Assembly (NCBI GenBank): GCA_007571185.1
Contig: RKRX01000121.1
Span: 1 to 20,751, forward strand
Reading direction: 5' to 3'
Source: Oceanicaulis sp.
GTDB lineage: Bacteria; Pseudomonadota; Alphaproteobacteria; Caulobacterales; Maricaulaceae
DNA length: 20,751 nucleotides
Shown here piece after piece: positions 1-7,260 of this stretch. The translations under genes and the position numbers were made by a program. Every line of letters begins with the position of its first letter. The first letter of the stretch is position 1. Under the pieces are notes generated by a model, which was given only the letters and a program-made list of their open reading frames with translations, was not told the DNA's origin and made no database searches.

Positions 1-609
1 CATCCCCATGGATAATTGCGACAGACCGCAAGCCCGGGCCAGCTTGGCGAGCAGCGCGAAATGCGCCGCCGCCGGTTCTTCAACAGGGGGGATGCACATC
101 AAGCCTTCAATCTCTAACCCATACGCCAACCGACAGCGGTCTACAAAGGCGCGCACCTCGGCCGGGGCGACACCGGCCTTTTGAGGTTCTTCACCTGTAT
201 TGACCTGCACATAAAGTTGAGGGGATCGCCCTGTCTTGTCCATGGCCTGGCGCAGCGCTGCGGCCAATCTGTCCCGATCAAGCGTCTCGATAACATCAAA
301 CAGCCGACAGGCCGGCACAACCTTGTTTGATTGCAGAGGCCCGATCAGCCGCAATTGCAGATCCGGATAAGCGTCCAGACGTTCAGTCCAGCGGGCCTGC
401 GCCTCCTGCACTCGGTTCTCGCCAAAAATGCGCTGACCAGTGGACAGCATGGCTTCGATGCGCTCTTCGGGCTGTTTTTTTGAAACCGCGACAAGCGCAA
501 TATCTGTACTGTCCCGCCCCGCCGCCCTAGCGGCTTTAGCGATGCGATCCAGGCTCTCAAGACGAGCCCTCGCAATACCGGAAAGAGACGAAGGGTAAAG
601 CTCGGTCAT
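1..609 (-). CDS. yggS: YggS/PLPBP-family pyridoxal-phosphate homeostasis protein (partial, C-terminus off the window)
   Basis: PLP-binding protein of the YggS/PROSC family, a cytosolic single-domain alanine-racemase-like barrel involved in vitamin B6 and amino-acid homeostasis; no catalytic reaction is firmly assigned to the family. I translated it from the minus strand: 203 codons are present and the frame runs off the left edge at LSMGM, just before the usual phosphate-binding end of the barrel, so perhaps 15-30 residues are missing. Visible motifs are AVSKKQP (the PLP Schiff-base Lys is expected at K44), FGENRVQEA near residue 64, LIGPLQSNK, VNTGEEPQKAG and GLMCIPP, all family hallmarks. 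The ATG at 609 has a GGAG Shine-Dalgarno six bases upstream. It diverges from the ThiE/TenI-like gene and the two possible start codons share two bases. Family assignment is firm. Confidence 0.93.
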   Translation of the reverse strand, partial: MTELYPSSLSGIARARLESLDRIAKAARAAGRDSTDIALVAVSKKQPEERIEAMLSTGQRIFGENRVQEAQARWTERLDAYPDLQLRLIGPLQSNKVVPACRLFDVIETLDRDRLAAALRQAMDKTGRSPQLYVQVNTGEEPQKAGVAPAEVRAFVDRCRLAYGLEIEGLMCIPPVEEPAAAHFALLAKLARACGLSQLSMGM

Positions 610-1312
610 GACAAACTCCGGGTATGATGATACGTTCAAACTGGCAAGCATGGCCGCCTGTTTGTCCGGTTATCAGATGCATGCGCCGGCCCTGTTCGCT
701 TTCACTGATCCAGCGCGCACCCCTGATCCGCTGGCGCTGGCGCGTCATCTGCCCGCACAATCCGGGCTGATTTATCGCACTTTCGGGGATCCCGCCCTGC
801 GGACACTGGCCCGAGCCGTGGTGGAACAATGCCATGACCGGGGTGCAATCTGCCTTATCGCCGCCGAGCCGGATCTGGCGCTGAGAACAAACGCAGACGG
901 CGTTCACTGGCCCGAGGCCCGGCTGACCGGCGCTGCTGTGCGCTCAAGTCCAGGATTGATCAGCGCCAGCGCACATTCGCCTTCTGCTGTGCGTCGCGCG
1001 CAGAAACTGGCGGATATAGTGTTTATATCGGCTGTATTCCCGTCCCAAAGCCCCCGCGCCAGACACCCTCTGGGCGTTTTCAGGACAGCACAATACGCCA
1101 AACGCGCCCAAATGCCGGTTTATGCCCTGGGCGGCGTAAACACTCACACTATCAGGCGCTTGTCAAACATTGGGGTATCCGGCGTGGGAGCCGTTGAAGC
1201 GTTTCAGAAACGAAATGCAGACTCAAACCGGATTTCCGGCGCACGTTCTTCATTCTCTTCACCGAATGCTTCTGCTCCCGGTGAGGTGAAGCGCAACTCG
1301 CTGCTAAAATGA
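608..1312 (+). CDS. ThiE/TenI-like thiamine phosphate synthase family protein
   Basis: Member of the thiamine monophosphate synthase/TenI barrel family (HMP-PP plus thiazole phosphate to thiamine phosphate in true ThiE). Supporting motifs: FAFTDPARTPDP at the first strand, DGVHWPE (compare GVHLPE of TenI), ISASAHS, DIVFISAVFPSQSP, and the phosphate-binding YALGGVN near residue 175. The ThiE substrate motif with QLR-x-K is replaced by IYRTFG, so catalysis of the standard reaction is doubtful. The start is uncertain: ATG 608 overlaps the yggS start, whereas ATG 650 or 677 would start just before the first strand; none has a strong Shine-Dalgarno. The barrel should end around GVGAVEAF (about residue 199); the last ~34 residues lie antisense to the 3' end of the next gene and look like read-through. 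No thiamine genes are adjacent and I see no TPP riboswitch. Confidence 0.72.
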   Translation: MTNSGYDDTFKLASMAACLSGYQMHAPALFAFTDPARTPDPLALARHLPAQSGLIYRTFGDPALRTLARAVVEQCHDRGAICLIAAEPDLALRTNADGVHWPEARLTGAAVRSSPGLISASAHSPSAVRRAQKLADIVFISAVFPSQSPRARHPLGVFRTAQYAKRAQMPVYALGGVNTHTIRRLSNIGVSGVGAVEAFQKRNADSNRISGARSSFSSPNASAPGEVKRNSLLK

Positions 1313-1755
1313 AAACGGTCGGAGAACTCGATAAAGGCGCCTGCACTGAAATCCTGAAGATCCGCCCCGCCAGAAAAGCCGTTCGCAACTTCAAAATACC
1401 CTAATGTCACCCCCCAACGCTTGGCGAGCTGCAAGGGAAATCCATCCGATGAACGACTCCAGACCGGCCGGCTTGCCGGTGGCGCCAGTGTGAAACGCTC
1501 ATACCAAGCTAGAGTCGATGCCAAATCGGTGTCGCTGATCACGGTCGGTCGGGGATCGGTGGGCGCTTTGCCAACTTCCACATCTTCAAAAACCGGCATA
1601 TCAATCGAGAATTCGTCGAGACTCGGCGCCAAGCGGGTATCGCCGGTCAGCGCAAACGCGCCCTGCCCGTCAACCGATTGAGCATGGGCAGCGGAAGCGC
1701 CAAGACACAAAGCCCCGACGGCAAACAGTGCAGCAGAAGCGTGCGACATGTTCAT
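1204..1755 (-). CDS. Exported hypothetical protein, possible small outer-membrane protein
   Basis: Not recognised beyond its export features. It is 183 aa, with a clear signal peptide (hydrophobic stretch about residues 7-24, cleavage after AHA near residue 25). The mature part ends in alternating hydrophobic strands and a terminal aromatic (SAFRF), the usual BamA-recognised outer-membrane end, and contains strand-like stretches such as GVTLGYFEVANGF and FIEFSDRFHFSSELRF. The mature chain (~158 aa) would suit a small barrel, or the C-terminal part of one. The start at ATG 1755 is preceded by GGAGG at a spacing of ten bases; the in-frame ATG at 1749 is an alternative. Its last 109 bases overlap the 3' end of the convergent ThiE-like gene. 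The next gene upstream on the same strand also ends in x-R-F, so both may be envelope proteins. Function is unknown. Confidence 0.7.
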   Translation of the reverse strand: MNMSHASAALFAVGALCLGASAAHAQSVDGQGAFALTGDTRLAPSLDEFSIDMPVFEDVEVGKAPTDPRPTVISDTDLASTLAWYERFTLAPPASRPVWSRSSDGFPLQLAKRWGVTLGYFEVANGFSGGADLQDFSAGAFIEFSDRFHFSSELRFTSPGAEAFGEENEERAPEIRFESAFRF

Positions 1756-1897
1756 AATATCTTAACCTCCGAGCCCATCGATCAGGCTTGCGGGCAGACG
1801 GCGCGACGAATCTGATCCCGGCGCTCTCATAACCCTTACAGAGGCGTCATGTTAAGGGGCTCATTGCGCCCATGGTCAATATTCCTCAGGCGCCGTG

Positions 1898-3085
1898 TCA
1901 AAAACGCAACCCGAATTCAAACAGCAGCTGGGTTGAATCTCGATCTGCAAGGTCTTGATATTGCCTGACATAAAGAAGCGACAAACCGGCCACGCCCCGC
2001 TCACCCACAAACCGAAAACCGCCTATCCGCGCACTCTGGCTGGATGCCTTCACAAAATCGCTATCTCCACGAGCCATTTCAGCGGCCCATGTCCAGTCAT
2101 TCCGCTCCACACTGACTCCGCTACTCAGACTTGAGCGCCCGGCGCTTTCAAATCCATCTTCACCGGTTAAGGCCGAGACGTGAAGCGTCACATCTCCACC
2201 CTGTCGAACTGCGGTGGCGAACACAAACCAGGGATGATCAAAAACGGGGCTGGCGGCGTCAGACACAGAAGCCTGCTCTAATCCGAGAACCAGATCCCAT
2301 TTCACCCCTGACCGCGGAGACCGGCGACTGAACGAGCCGGCAAGCGACCAGACCGATTCCAGATCGGCGTGAATCGTTGACGGCAAGGAAGGCTGACAGC
2401 CCAGATCACAGAGGTCGACATCAGGTGCGTAGGAAGCCGCCAGCCGCACGCCCAGGATTCGACGCGATTGAACGGAGATCGTTGGCGCTCCATCGGCCAG
2501 GCTTGATCCCGTATGTGCAAGATTCAATCCACTTGGATCCCGCCGGGCATCCTGTGTGACACTCCATCGAAGACCTTGAAGCAAATCAGACTGTTCCAGC
2601 ATATGGGCCGTCTTCCCCAAGCCCAATCGGGTCCGAAACCATTGTGTCCGAAAGTAAAGTTCAGCTTGATCAAGCCAGATATGAGCGCCTGACCCGTGCA
2701 ACCCGGTCGATGCCCCGACAATGATCTTTGCGGCCTGACTTGAATGATCTGGTAAAGGCGCGGTAAAGTTTCCGCGTCTACCTGCATTGTTCGCTCGCAC
2801 CTGCACGCTGGCGCCATAACGCCAGCCCTGATCGGTGAGGCTTTCGCTTTCGCCCTTGAACCGCACATCCACATAAGGTCCATGGTGACGGGCGAAACTG
2901 TCGCCCAGAGCCGCCAAAACATTAAGATCGGCTTCAAAGGCCAGCTCGGTGTCCCTGAACCGATCGGCGAGCGCTGATCCCGATAGATCGGAAGAGGTCT
3001 GCGCAGAGGCCGAAAACAATGGCGACAGGACTACAAACCCGCCTGACAGGAGGCAAAAAACGAGAATCTTGCGAATATAAATCAT
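1898..3085 (-). CDS. Putative outer-membrane beta-barrel (porin-like) protein
   Basis: 395 aa protein with an N-terminal signal peptide (residues 1 to about 29, ending SASAQ) and a C-terminal phenylalanine in LLFEFGLRF, the classic last strand of an outer-membrane barrel. Much of the body alternates polar and hydrophobic residues with aromatic girdles (HIWLDQAELYFRTQWF, GVRLAASYAP, WDLVLGLEQ, WFVFATAVRQ, TWAAEMARG, AGLSLLYVRQY), fitting a porin-like barrel that presents small molecules or phosphate across the outer membrane; the substrate is unknown. Two cysteines (CDLGC, around residue 230) could form a loop disulphide. The start is ATG 3085; no convincing Shine-Dalgarno is present, and a 12-bp tandem duplication at the start places a second ATG followed by a stop just upstream. 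It probably has its own promoter in the 256-bp divergent gap shared with the DUF3576 gene. Confidence 0.75.
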   Translation of the reverse strand: MIYIRKILVFCLLSGGFVVLSPLFSASAQTSSDLSGSALADRFRDTELAFEADLNVLAALGDSFARHHGPYVDVRFKGESESLTDQGWRYGASVQVRANNAGRRGNFTAPLPDHSSQAAKIIVGASTGLHGSGAHIWLDQAELYFRTQWFRTRLGLGKTAHMLEQSDLLQGLRWSVTQDARRDPSGLNLAHTGSSLADGAPTISVQSRRILGVRLAASYAPDVDLCDLGCQPSLPSTIHADLESVWSLAGSFSRRSPRSGVKWDLVLGLEQASVSDAASPVFDHPWFVFATAVRQGGDVTLHVSALTGEDGFESAGRSSLSSGVSVERNDWTWAAEMARGDSDFVKASSQSARIGGFRFVGERGVAGLSLLYVRQYQDLADRDSTQLLFEFGLRF

Positions 3086-3105
3086 CTTTTACGTCATCTT
3101 TTACG
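3082..3105. repeat. Perfect 12-bp tandem duplication over the start of the porin-like gene
   Basis: TCATCTTTTACG occurs twice head-to-tail (3082-3093 and 3094-3105). On the minus strand each unit contains AAAAGATG. The downstream copy supplies the ATG of the porin-like gene at 3085; the upstream copy supplies ATG at 3097 followed by ACG TAA, a two-codon reading frame. Slippage between copies would delete or add a 12-bp start cassette without changing the gene's frame. The repeat is seen directly; a regulatory role is inference. Confidence 0.85.
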
Positions 3106-3341
3106 ACCCCGCCAAACGATTCCTGCTGGACGCACCCAACCTGGCTCCGCTATTTTCCGAATCGGGCCAGGCGAAAGTGAACACAATTCCGTTTCCCCGC
3201 AAAGCATGATATTACTACAGTATTCATCCTCGACATAACGCCTGTCTGGACACTGGCGCTGTGCGCAAGACATGCTATAGAGCAGCGGACCAGACGCGTC
3301 CGAGCAGGCGCAAATCCGTCAGATGCCGGGAGCTTCCATTC

Positions 3342-3824
3342 ATGATGTTTCGCCATTGGATCACCGTTTTCACGATCTCCGCCCTCATACTCGGCCTCAC
3401 CGCTTGCGCCTCCAATCGGACATCGGATGAGTCGAATCGCGGTTTCTTGGGTCTTTTCAGAGGCGGAACCCCGCAGGCTGGCGCTTCTTCCGAAGCCGGC
3501 ATCGGCGTCAACAGCTTTCTGTGGCGCGCGTCTTTGGAAGTTTTATCTTTCATGCCGCTGTCTGAAGTCGATCCGTTTGGCGGTGTGATCATCACCGACT
3601 GGTACGCCAATCCCGAATTTCCCTCAGAGCGCTTCAAGGTCACCGCCTACATTTTGGACACCCGCCTGCGCGCTGACGCGTTGTCGGTTCAACTGTTCAA
3701 GCAGACCATAGGTGAAAATGAGGCGTGGGCGGACGCAACTATCGACGCCGCCACCCGCATTCAGGTTGAGAACGCGATCTTGACCCGCGCACGTCAGCTG
3801 CGCATCCAGACCCTCCCGGACTAA
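3342..3824 (+). CDS. DUF3576 family lipoprotein
   Basis: 160 aa protein of the alphaproteobacterial DUF3576 family, recognised from the conserved block around FLWRASLEVLSFMPLSEVDPFGG, the VIITDWY motif and the FKVTAYILD strand. The start is ATG 3342 (GGGAG nine bases upstream) rather than the longer open frame from 3261; this places a lipoprotein signal directly at the N-terminus, with a hydrophobic core and lipobox LTAC, lipidated Cys at residue 22. It is therefore probably an envelope lipoprotein; its function is unknown. It is seven bases upstream of lptE and probably co-transcribed with it and holA. In many alphaproteobacteria leuS lies between this family and lptE; here it is absent. No transmembrane segment follows the signal. 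Confidence 0.85.
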   Translation: MMFRHWITVFTISALILGLTACASNRTSDESNRGFLGLFRGGTPQAGASSEAGIGVNSFLWRASLEVLSFMPLSEVDPFGGVIITDWYANPEFPSERFKVTAYILDTRLRADALSVQLFKQTIGENEAWADATIDAATRIQVENAILTRARQLRIQTLPD

Positions 3825-3831
3825 CACTTTC

Positions 3832-4338
3832 ATGACCCCGTCTTTTCCTTGTCTGGCTGCTGTTTTTGTGCTGACTTTGAGCACCTCGAACCTGTCGGCT
3901 TGCAGCTTCAGACCGCTCTATGGAGGAGAAGCGTTCACACAATTGCCCGGATTGAAAATCACCCGCGATCAAACCCGCGTCGATTACCTTATCGAGAACG
4001 CTCTGCAAGACTTTCTGGGTGCAGGCCGCAGTCCCTATCATCTGTATCTGGATTCGAAATCCCGCTCACGCAGCTTGGGACTGAGCGAAAAGGGTATTGC
4101 GCGCCAGTATGTCTTTGAAATCCGTACTCAATATCGCCTCGAAAACACCCAGGGCGATATACTTCTTCAGGGGGATGTTTTTGAGGAAACGCTCTATGAC
4201 TCCGGCCCAGACCCCTACATCCAGATTTCCGGGGAAAGCGCCGCCGAAACCCAGACCGCTGAAGCCGTAGCTGAACGCCTGGTCCGTAAAATCGCCGTGA
4301 CGCTTCGCAAAAGCGAGGCGGGTCTGTTGCAGCCGTGA
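3832..4338 (+). CDS. lptE: LPS-assembly lipoprotein LptE
   Basis: Outer-membrane lipoprotein that plugs the LptD barrel and helps deliver lipopolysaccharide to the cell surface. 168 aa, the usual length. The signal has lipobox LSAC with lipidated Cys24, followed at once by the family signature SFRPLYG (C-x-F-x-P-L-Y-G). Downstream, RQYVFEIRTQYRLENTQGDILLQGDV and the C-terminal amphipathic helix with AAETQTAEAVAERLVRKI match the LptE fold. It lies seven bases after the DUF3576 lipoprotein, and its TGA overlaps the GTG start of holA (GTGA), indicating translational coupling. The lptE-holA pair is conserved in alphaproteobacteria, though the functions (envelope assembly, DNA replication) are unrelated. 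Sequence identity among LptE proteins is low, but motif plus context make this call secure. Confidence 0.92.
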   Translation: MTPSFPCLAAVFVLTLSTSNLSACSFRPLYGGEAFTQLPGLKITRDQTRVDYLIENALQDFLGAGRSPYHLYLDSKSRSRSLGLSEKGIARQYVFEIRTQYRLENTQGDILLQGDVFEETLYDSGPDPYIQISGESAAETQTAEAVAERLVRKIAVTLRKSEAGLLQP

Positions 4339-5381
4339 AGCTCAGACCCCATGAAACCGACCGCGCTCTCGCCCAACCTGATGGGGCGTTCAAGGTCTAT
4401 CTCATCCATGGGCCTGATCACGGTCAGGTGCGTGAGCGCGCCGATGCCCTGTCCAGGGCTCTGGTGCGCGATCCTGATGACCCCTTCATCGTCACGCGGC
4501 TGACCGATGACGATATCAAAGCCGTCCCCACCGCGCTCGCCGATGCCTTGGCCGCTTTATCCTTGACCGGCGAAGATCGCTTGGTCCGGCTCAGATTGTC
4601 AGGCGACTCCGCTCCGGTTGGCAAGCTCATCACGAATATCGAAAATGGAGACCTGCCCTGTGAACCCACATTGGTGATTGAAACTGGAGATCTGAAAAAA
4701 AACGCCAAGATCCGCAGGGCCGCCGAAAACGGTAAAAAATCCCTGACTGTACCCTGCTATCGGGACACCCCCCGCGATCTCATCAAGTTGGCGGAAGAGA
4801 TGTTGCGGGCGGAAAATCTCGAGCTTGAACCTGACGCCCGCACCATTTTGGCGCCTTGCTTGGAAGGCGATCGCGCCATGGCCCGAAACGAGATAGAAAA
4901 ACTGATCCTGTACAAGGGGTTGGCCGATCAACGCGGCGGTGTACCCGATCGGATAACACGAGACGATATCGCCGCCGTCGCCGCCATCGGCTCCAACGTG
5001 ATCATGGATCAGATTCTCAACCTCGCCCTTGAAGGTCATCCGCACGCCGCCGACGCCGCCTATGCGAAAGCGCTTTCTGCGGGGCTGAATCCTGTGAGCT
5101 TTCTGCGGGCTCTGCAAAACCGCCTCGCCCAGTTTGATATTTTCCACTTCGATGGCAGGGACGCCAATGCTCTGACGCAGGCCAGCGTGCCGCAGTTTGG
5201 TCCCCCCGCGGATACGTTCAGGCGCGCCGCGCGACTATGGACCGGACGGCGTCTTGATCAGGCGCGCAGACGCGCCTTCGACACTGAGCGCGCCATCAAA
5301 CGCTCTGCCGCGCCCGCTGAGGCGATTGCAGGGGATTTGATCCTGCGCCTATCACACGCTGCATCATCAATTCGAAAATAA
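4335..5381 (+). CDS. holA: DNA polymerase III delta subunit
   Basis: Clamp-loader delta subunit, which opens the beta sliding clamp so it can be placed on DNA at the fork. 348 aa, typical length. The N-terminal domain carries the delta signature VYLIHGPDHGQVRERA (residues 21-36); then LSLTGEDRLVRLR, ETGDLKKNAKIRR, YRDTPRDLIKLAEE, LAPCLEGDRAMARNEIEKLILY (about 180-200), and the C-terminal collar with AAVAAIGSNVIMDQILNLAL and NPVSFLRALQNRLAQF. No Walker A is expected in delta. The start is GTG 4335, overlapping the lptE stop by four bases. The gene converges on parB across a 104-bp gap containing a long inverted repeat. It is the last gene of the DUF3576-lptE-holA cluster and runs head-on to a fork coming from the candidate origin. 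Confidence 0.95.
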   Translation: MKLRPHETDRALAQPDGAFKVYLIHGPDHGQVRERADALSRALVRDPDDPFIVTRLTDDDIKAVPTALADALAALSLTGEDRLVRLRLSGDSAPVGKLITNIENGDLPCEPTLVIETGDLKKNAKIRRAAENGKKSLTVPCYRDTPRDLIKLAEEMLRAENLELEPDARTILAPCLEGDRAMARNEIEKLILYKGLADQRGGVPDRITRDDIAAVAAIGSNVIMDQILNLALEGHPHAADAAYAKALSAGLNPVSFLRALQNRLAQFDIFHFDGRDANALTQASVPQFGPPADTFRRAARLWTGRRLDQARRRAFDTERAIKRSAAPAEAIAGDLILRLSHAASSIRK

Positions 5382-5410
5382 CATGACTATCAAACTACTG
5401 CTTCGTTTTG

Positions 5411-5472
5411 TCTCTGACAGCGCGTGAAATCTCAATGGCAATATCCATTCCCAGATCGGGCGCTGTCAGAGA
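5411..5472. repeat. 13-bp perfect inverted repeat between convergent holA and parB; possible bidirectional terminator
   Basis: TCTCTGACAGCGC at 5411-5423 is the exact reverse complement of GCGCTGTCAGAGA at 5460-5472, separated by 36 bases. Inside the loop are further nested arms (ATCT 5429-5432 with AGAT 5453-5456, and AATGG 5434-5438 with CCATT 5445-5449), so the whole 62-nt block can fold into one long interrupted hairpin. It sits exactly between two 3' ends, where a shared terminator is expected, but neither side has a run of Ts, so it is not a textbook intrinsic terminator. It may instead protect 3' ends or bind a protein. The structure is seen; the role is inferred. Confidence 0.6.
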
Positions 5473-5485
5473 ACATGTCTTCGGG

Positions 5486-6427
5486 TCAGTACGTTGTGAT
5501 TCCTCCACCAGAGGTCAGGCGACGACATAGATCATCCAACTGCTCAAGATTAGTGAAACGCACACGAACCTCTCCCCGTTCCCCCTTGGCCTTGATTTCC
5601 ACCTGCAGTCCTAACCGCGCCGCCAGATCGGATTCCAGCGCACGGGTATCGGCATTTTTGGGCTGCACACCCCGATCACTGGATCTTTCCCCTCTCTCCG
5701 AACTGTCGTCAGAGCGTTTCCGCGCCAGGGTTTCTGCAGCACGTACAGACAGGCCCTGTTCGATAATCTGATTGGCCAGAGCCTCTGGATCGGATGTGTT
5801 GACAAGCGCGCGCGCATGCCCTGCGGTCAGAGCGCCCTCTTCGAGATGATGAAGGACCGATTTCGGCAAGGTCAGAAGGCGCAACGTATTGGCTACATGC
5901 GCTCGGGACTTGCCCACAACCTGCGCGACATCATCCTGGGTATGACCGAAGGTTTTCACCAATTGACGGAAAGCTCTTGCCTCTTCCACCGGGTTCAAGT
6001 CTGCGCGTTGAACATTCTCAACAATCGAAATTTCCAATGTTTCGCAATCGGTTATCTCCCGAATTAGACATGGGGCTTCATGCAGGCGCGCCCGTTGCGC
6101 CGCGCGCCAGCGCCGTTCGCCGGCCACGATCTGGTAACGCTCGATTTTGCCCGGGAGCGGTCGAACCAGAATGGGTTGCAGCAATCCCTTTTGTGCAATT
6201 GACGCCGCCAGTTCCGCTAGCTCGGCTTCCGCAAACATTTTGCGCGGTTGGTCCGGATTGGGTTCGATCAACCCGATGGGGATCGTGTGCACGCCAGAAT
6301 TCGAACCGGCGCGACGGGACGATGGCCCCGTATCCGCACCGATGGCTTCTGCTTGCTCACCTTCACTAAGCAAGGTGGAAAGCCCGCGACCCAGGCCACG
6401 AACAGGTTTACGGTTTTCAGTACTCAT
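5486..6427 (-). CDS. parB: Chromosome partitioning protein ParB (parS-binding CTPase clamp)
   Basis: Binds parS, loads onto DNA as a CTP-dependent sliding clamp and recruits ParA and SMC for origin segregation. 313 aa. In order: N-terminal ParA-stimulating motif RGLGRGLSTLL (residues 10-20); CTP-binding domain with GERRWRAA (103-110), SIVENVQR (134-141) and LNPVEEA (144-150); helix-turn-helix around TQDDVAQVVGKSRAHVANTL (163-182), which reads parS; a charged linker rich in Ser, Arg and Glu (about 235-265); and a C-terminal dimerisation domain ending in EQLDDLCRRL. All key residues appear intact. The start ATG 6427 overlaps the parA stop in ATGA, so the two are translationally coupled. Three perfect parS sites lie within 4.8 kb upstream in the same gene cluster. 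Confidence 0.97.
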   Translation of the reverse strand: MSTENRKPVRGLGRGLSTLLSEGEQAEAIGADTGPSSRRAGSNSGVHTIPIGLIEPNPDQPRKMFAEAELAELAASIAQKGLLQPILVRPLPGKIERYQIVAGERRWRAAQRARLHEAPCLIREITDCETLEISIVENVQRADLNPVEEARAFRQLVKTFGHTQDDVAQVVGKSRAHVANTLRLLTLPKSVLHHLEEGALTAGHARALVNTSDPEALANQIIEQGLSVRAAETLARKRSDDSSERGERSSDRGVQPKNADTRALESDLAARLGLQVEIKAKGERGEVRVRFTNLEQLDDLCRRLTSGGGITTY

Positions 6428-7260
6428 GGGAGTGTCAGCGCGTCAGCAACGCACTGCTCTTGTTTGACCAGCTCGCTAGCCAGTTTCAGATAGGCTTTGG
6501 AACCCGCGCATTCGATATCATACAGCAGCACCGGCTTGCCAAAGCTGGGCGCTTCGGAGACACGCACATTACGCGGGATCACGGTTTCATAAACCTTGTC
6601 ACCGAAATGTTCACGCACATCGGCTTCCACTTCGGCGGACAGATTGTTGCGCTTGTCATACATGGTCAGAACCACGCCCTGGATCACCAGATTCCTGTTC
6701 AGATTGCTCCGAACAAGTTCAATGGTGCGCATCAGTTGAGTCAGCCCCTCCAATGCAAAAAACTCAGTTTGCAGCGGCACCAGAACTGAATCCGATGCAG
6801 TTAGGGCATTAACCGTGAGCACATTCAAGGAAGGGGGACAGTCTATCAGGATATAATCGCAATGCTCTCCCACGCCAGCGAGTGTTCTGCGAAACCGGTC
6901 AATAGCATGGCGCAAGCGATAGGATCGACGCGGCGCATCAGACAGTTCTAGTTCCGCTCCTGACAGATTCACATCCGAGGGAATGAGAGCCAAGCCCGGC
7001 ACTTCGGTATCAATAAGCGCATCCTGAAGCGGGCATTCAGACACCAGTACATCATGGGATGTCGCCCGACGACTTGCCTGGGCCACACCGAGCCCGGTGG
7101 AGGCATTGCCCTGAGGATCAAGATCGAGAACGATCACACGCTGATCAATGGCCGCCAGAGCCGTGGCGAAATTAATGGCCGTAGTGGTCTTTCCCACCCC
7201 GCCCTTCTGATTGGCGACAGCGATGACTTTAGGGGGCGCCACACCGGTTCTGTCAGACAC
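6424..7260 (-). CDS. parA: Chromosome partitioning ATPase ParA
   Basis: MinD/Soj-type Walker ATPase that forms the nucleoid-bound gradient pulling ParB-parS complexes apart. 278 aa. It has the deviant Walker A KGGVGKTT (residues 19-26, with the signature Lys19 and catalytic Lys24), Walker A' VLDLDPQGNAST (about 44-55), Walker B YILIDCPPSL, and the DNA-binding and dimer region ending in VRVSEAPSFGKPVLLYD. The start is GTG 7260, with GGAG eight bases upstream; this overlaps the rsmG stop by eight bases. The order rsmG-parA-parB is the conserved chromosomal par locus, so this is the chromosomal copy and not a plasmid system. No helix-turn-helix precedes the ATPase domain, so it is unlikely to autoregulate as P1-type ParA does. 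Confidence 0.97.
   Translation of the reverse strand: MSDRTGVAPPKVIAVANQKGGVGKTTTAINFATALAAIDQRVIVLDLDPQGNASTGLGVAQASRRATSHDVLVSECPLQDALIDTEVPGLALIPSDVNLSGAELELSDAPRRSYRLRHAIDRFRRTLAGVGEHCDYILIDCPPSLNVLTVNALTASDSVLVPLQTEFFALEGLTQLMRTIELVRSNLNRNLVIQGVVLTMYDKRNNLSAEVEADVREHFGDKVYETVIPRNVRVSEAPSFGKPVLLYDIECAGSKAYLKLASELVKQEQCVADALTLP

Noticed and set aside
1833..1858. CCCTTA...TAAGGG inverted repeat after the porin-like gene
   Set aside because: Short arms, long loop and no T-tract; not a convincing terminator.
3261..3341. Longer N-terminus for the DUF3576 protein from 3261
   Set aside because: It would put 27 Arg-rich residues before a perfect lipoprotein signal; ATG 3342 with GGGAG is the natural start.
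4599..5147. 182-codon minus-strand open frame opposite holA
   Set aside because: Shadow of holA, with no family signature.
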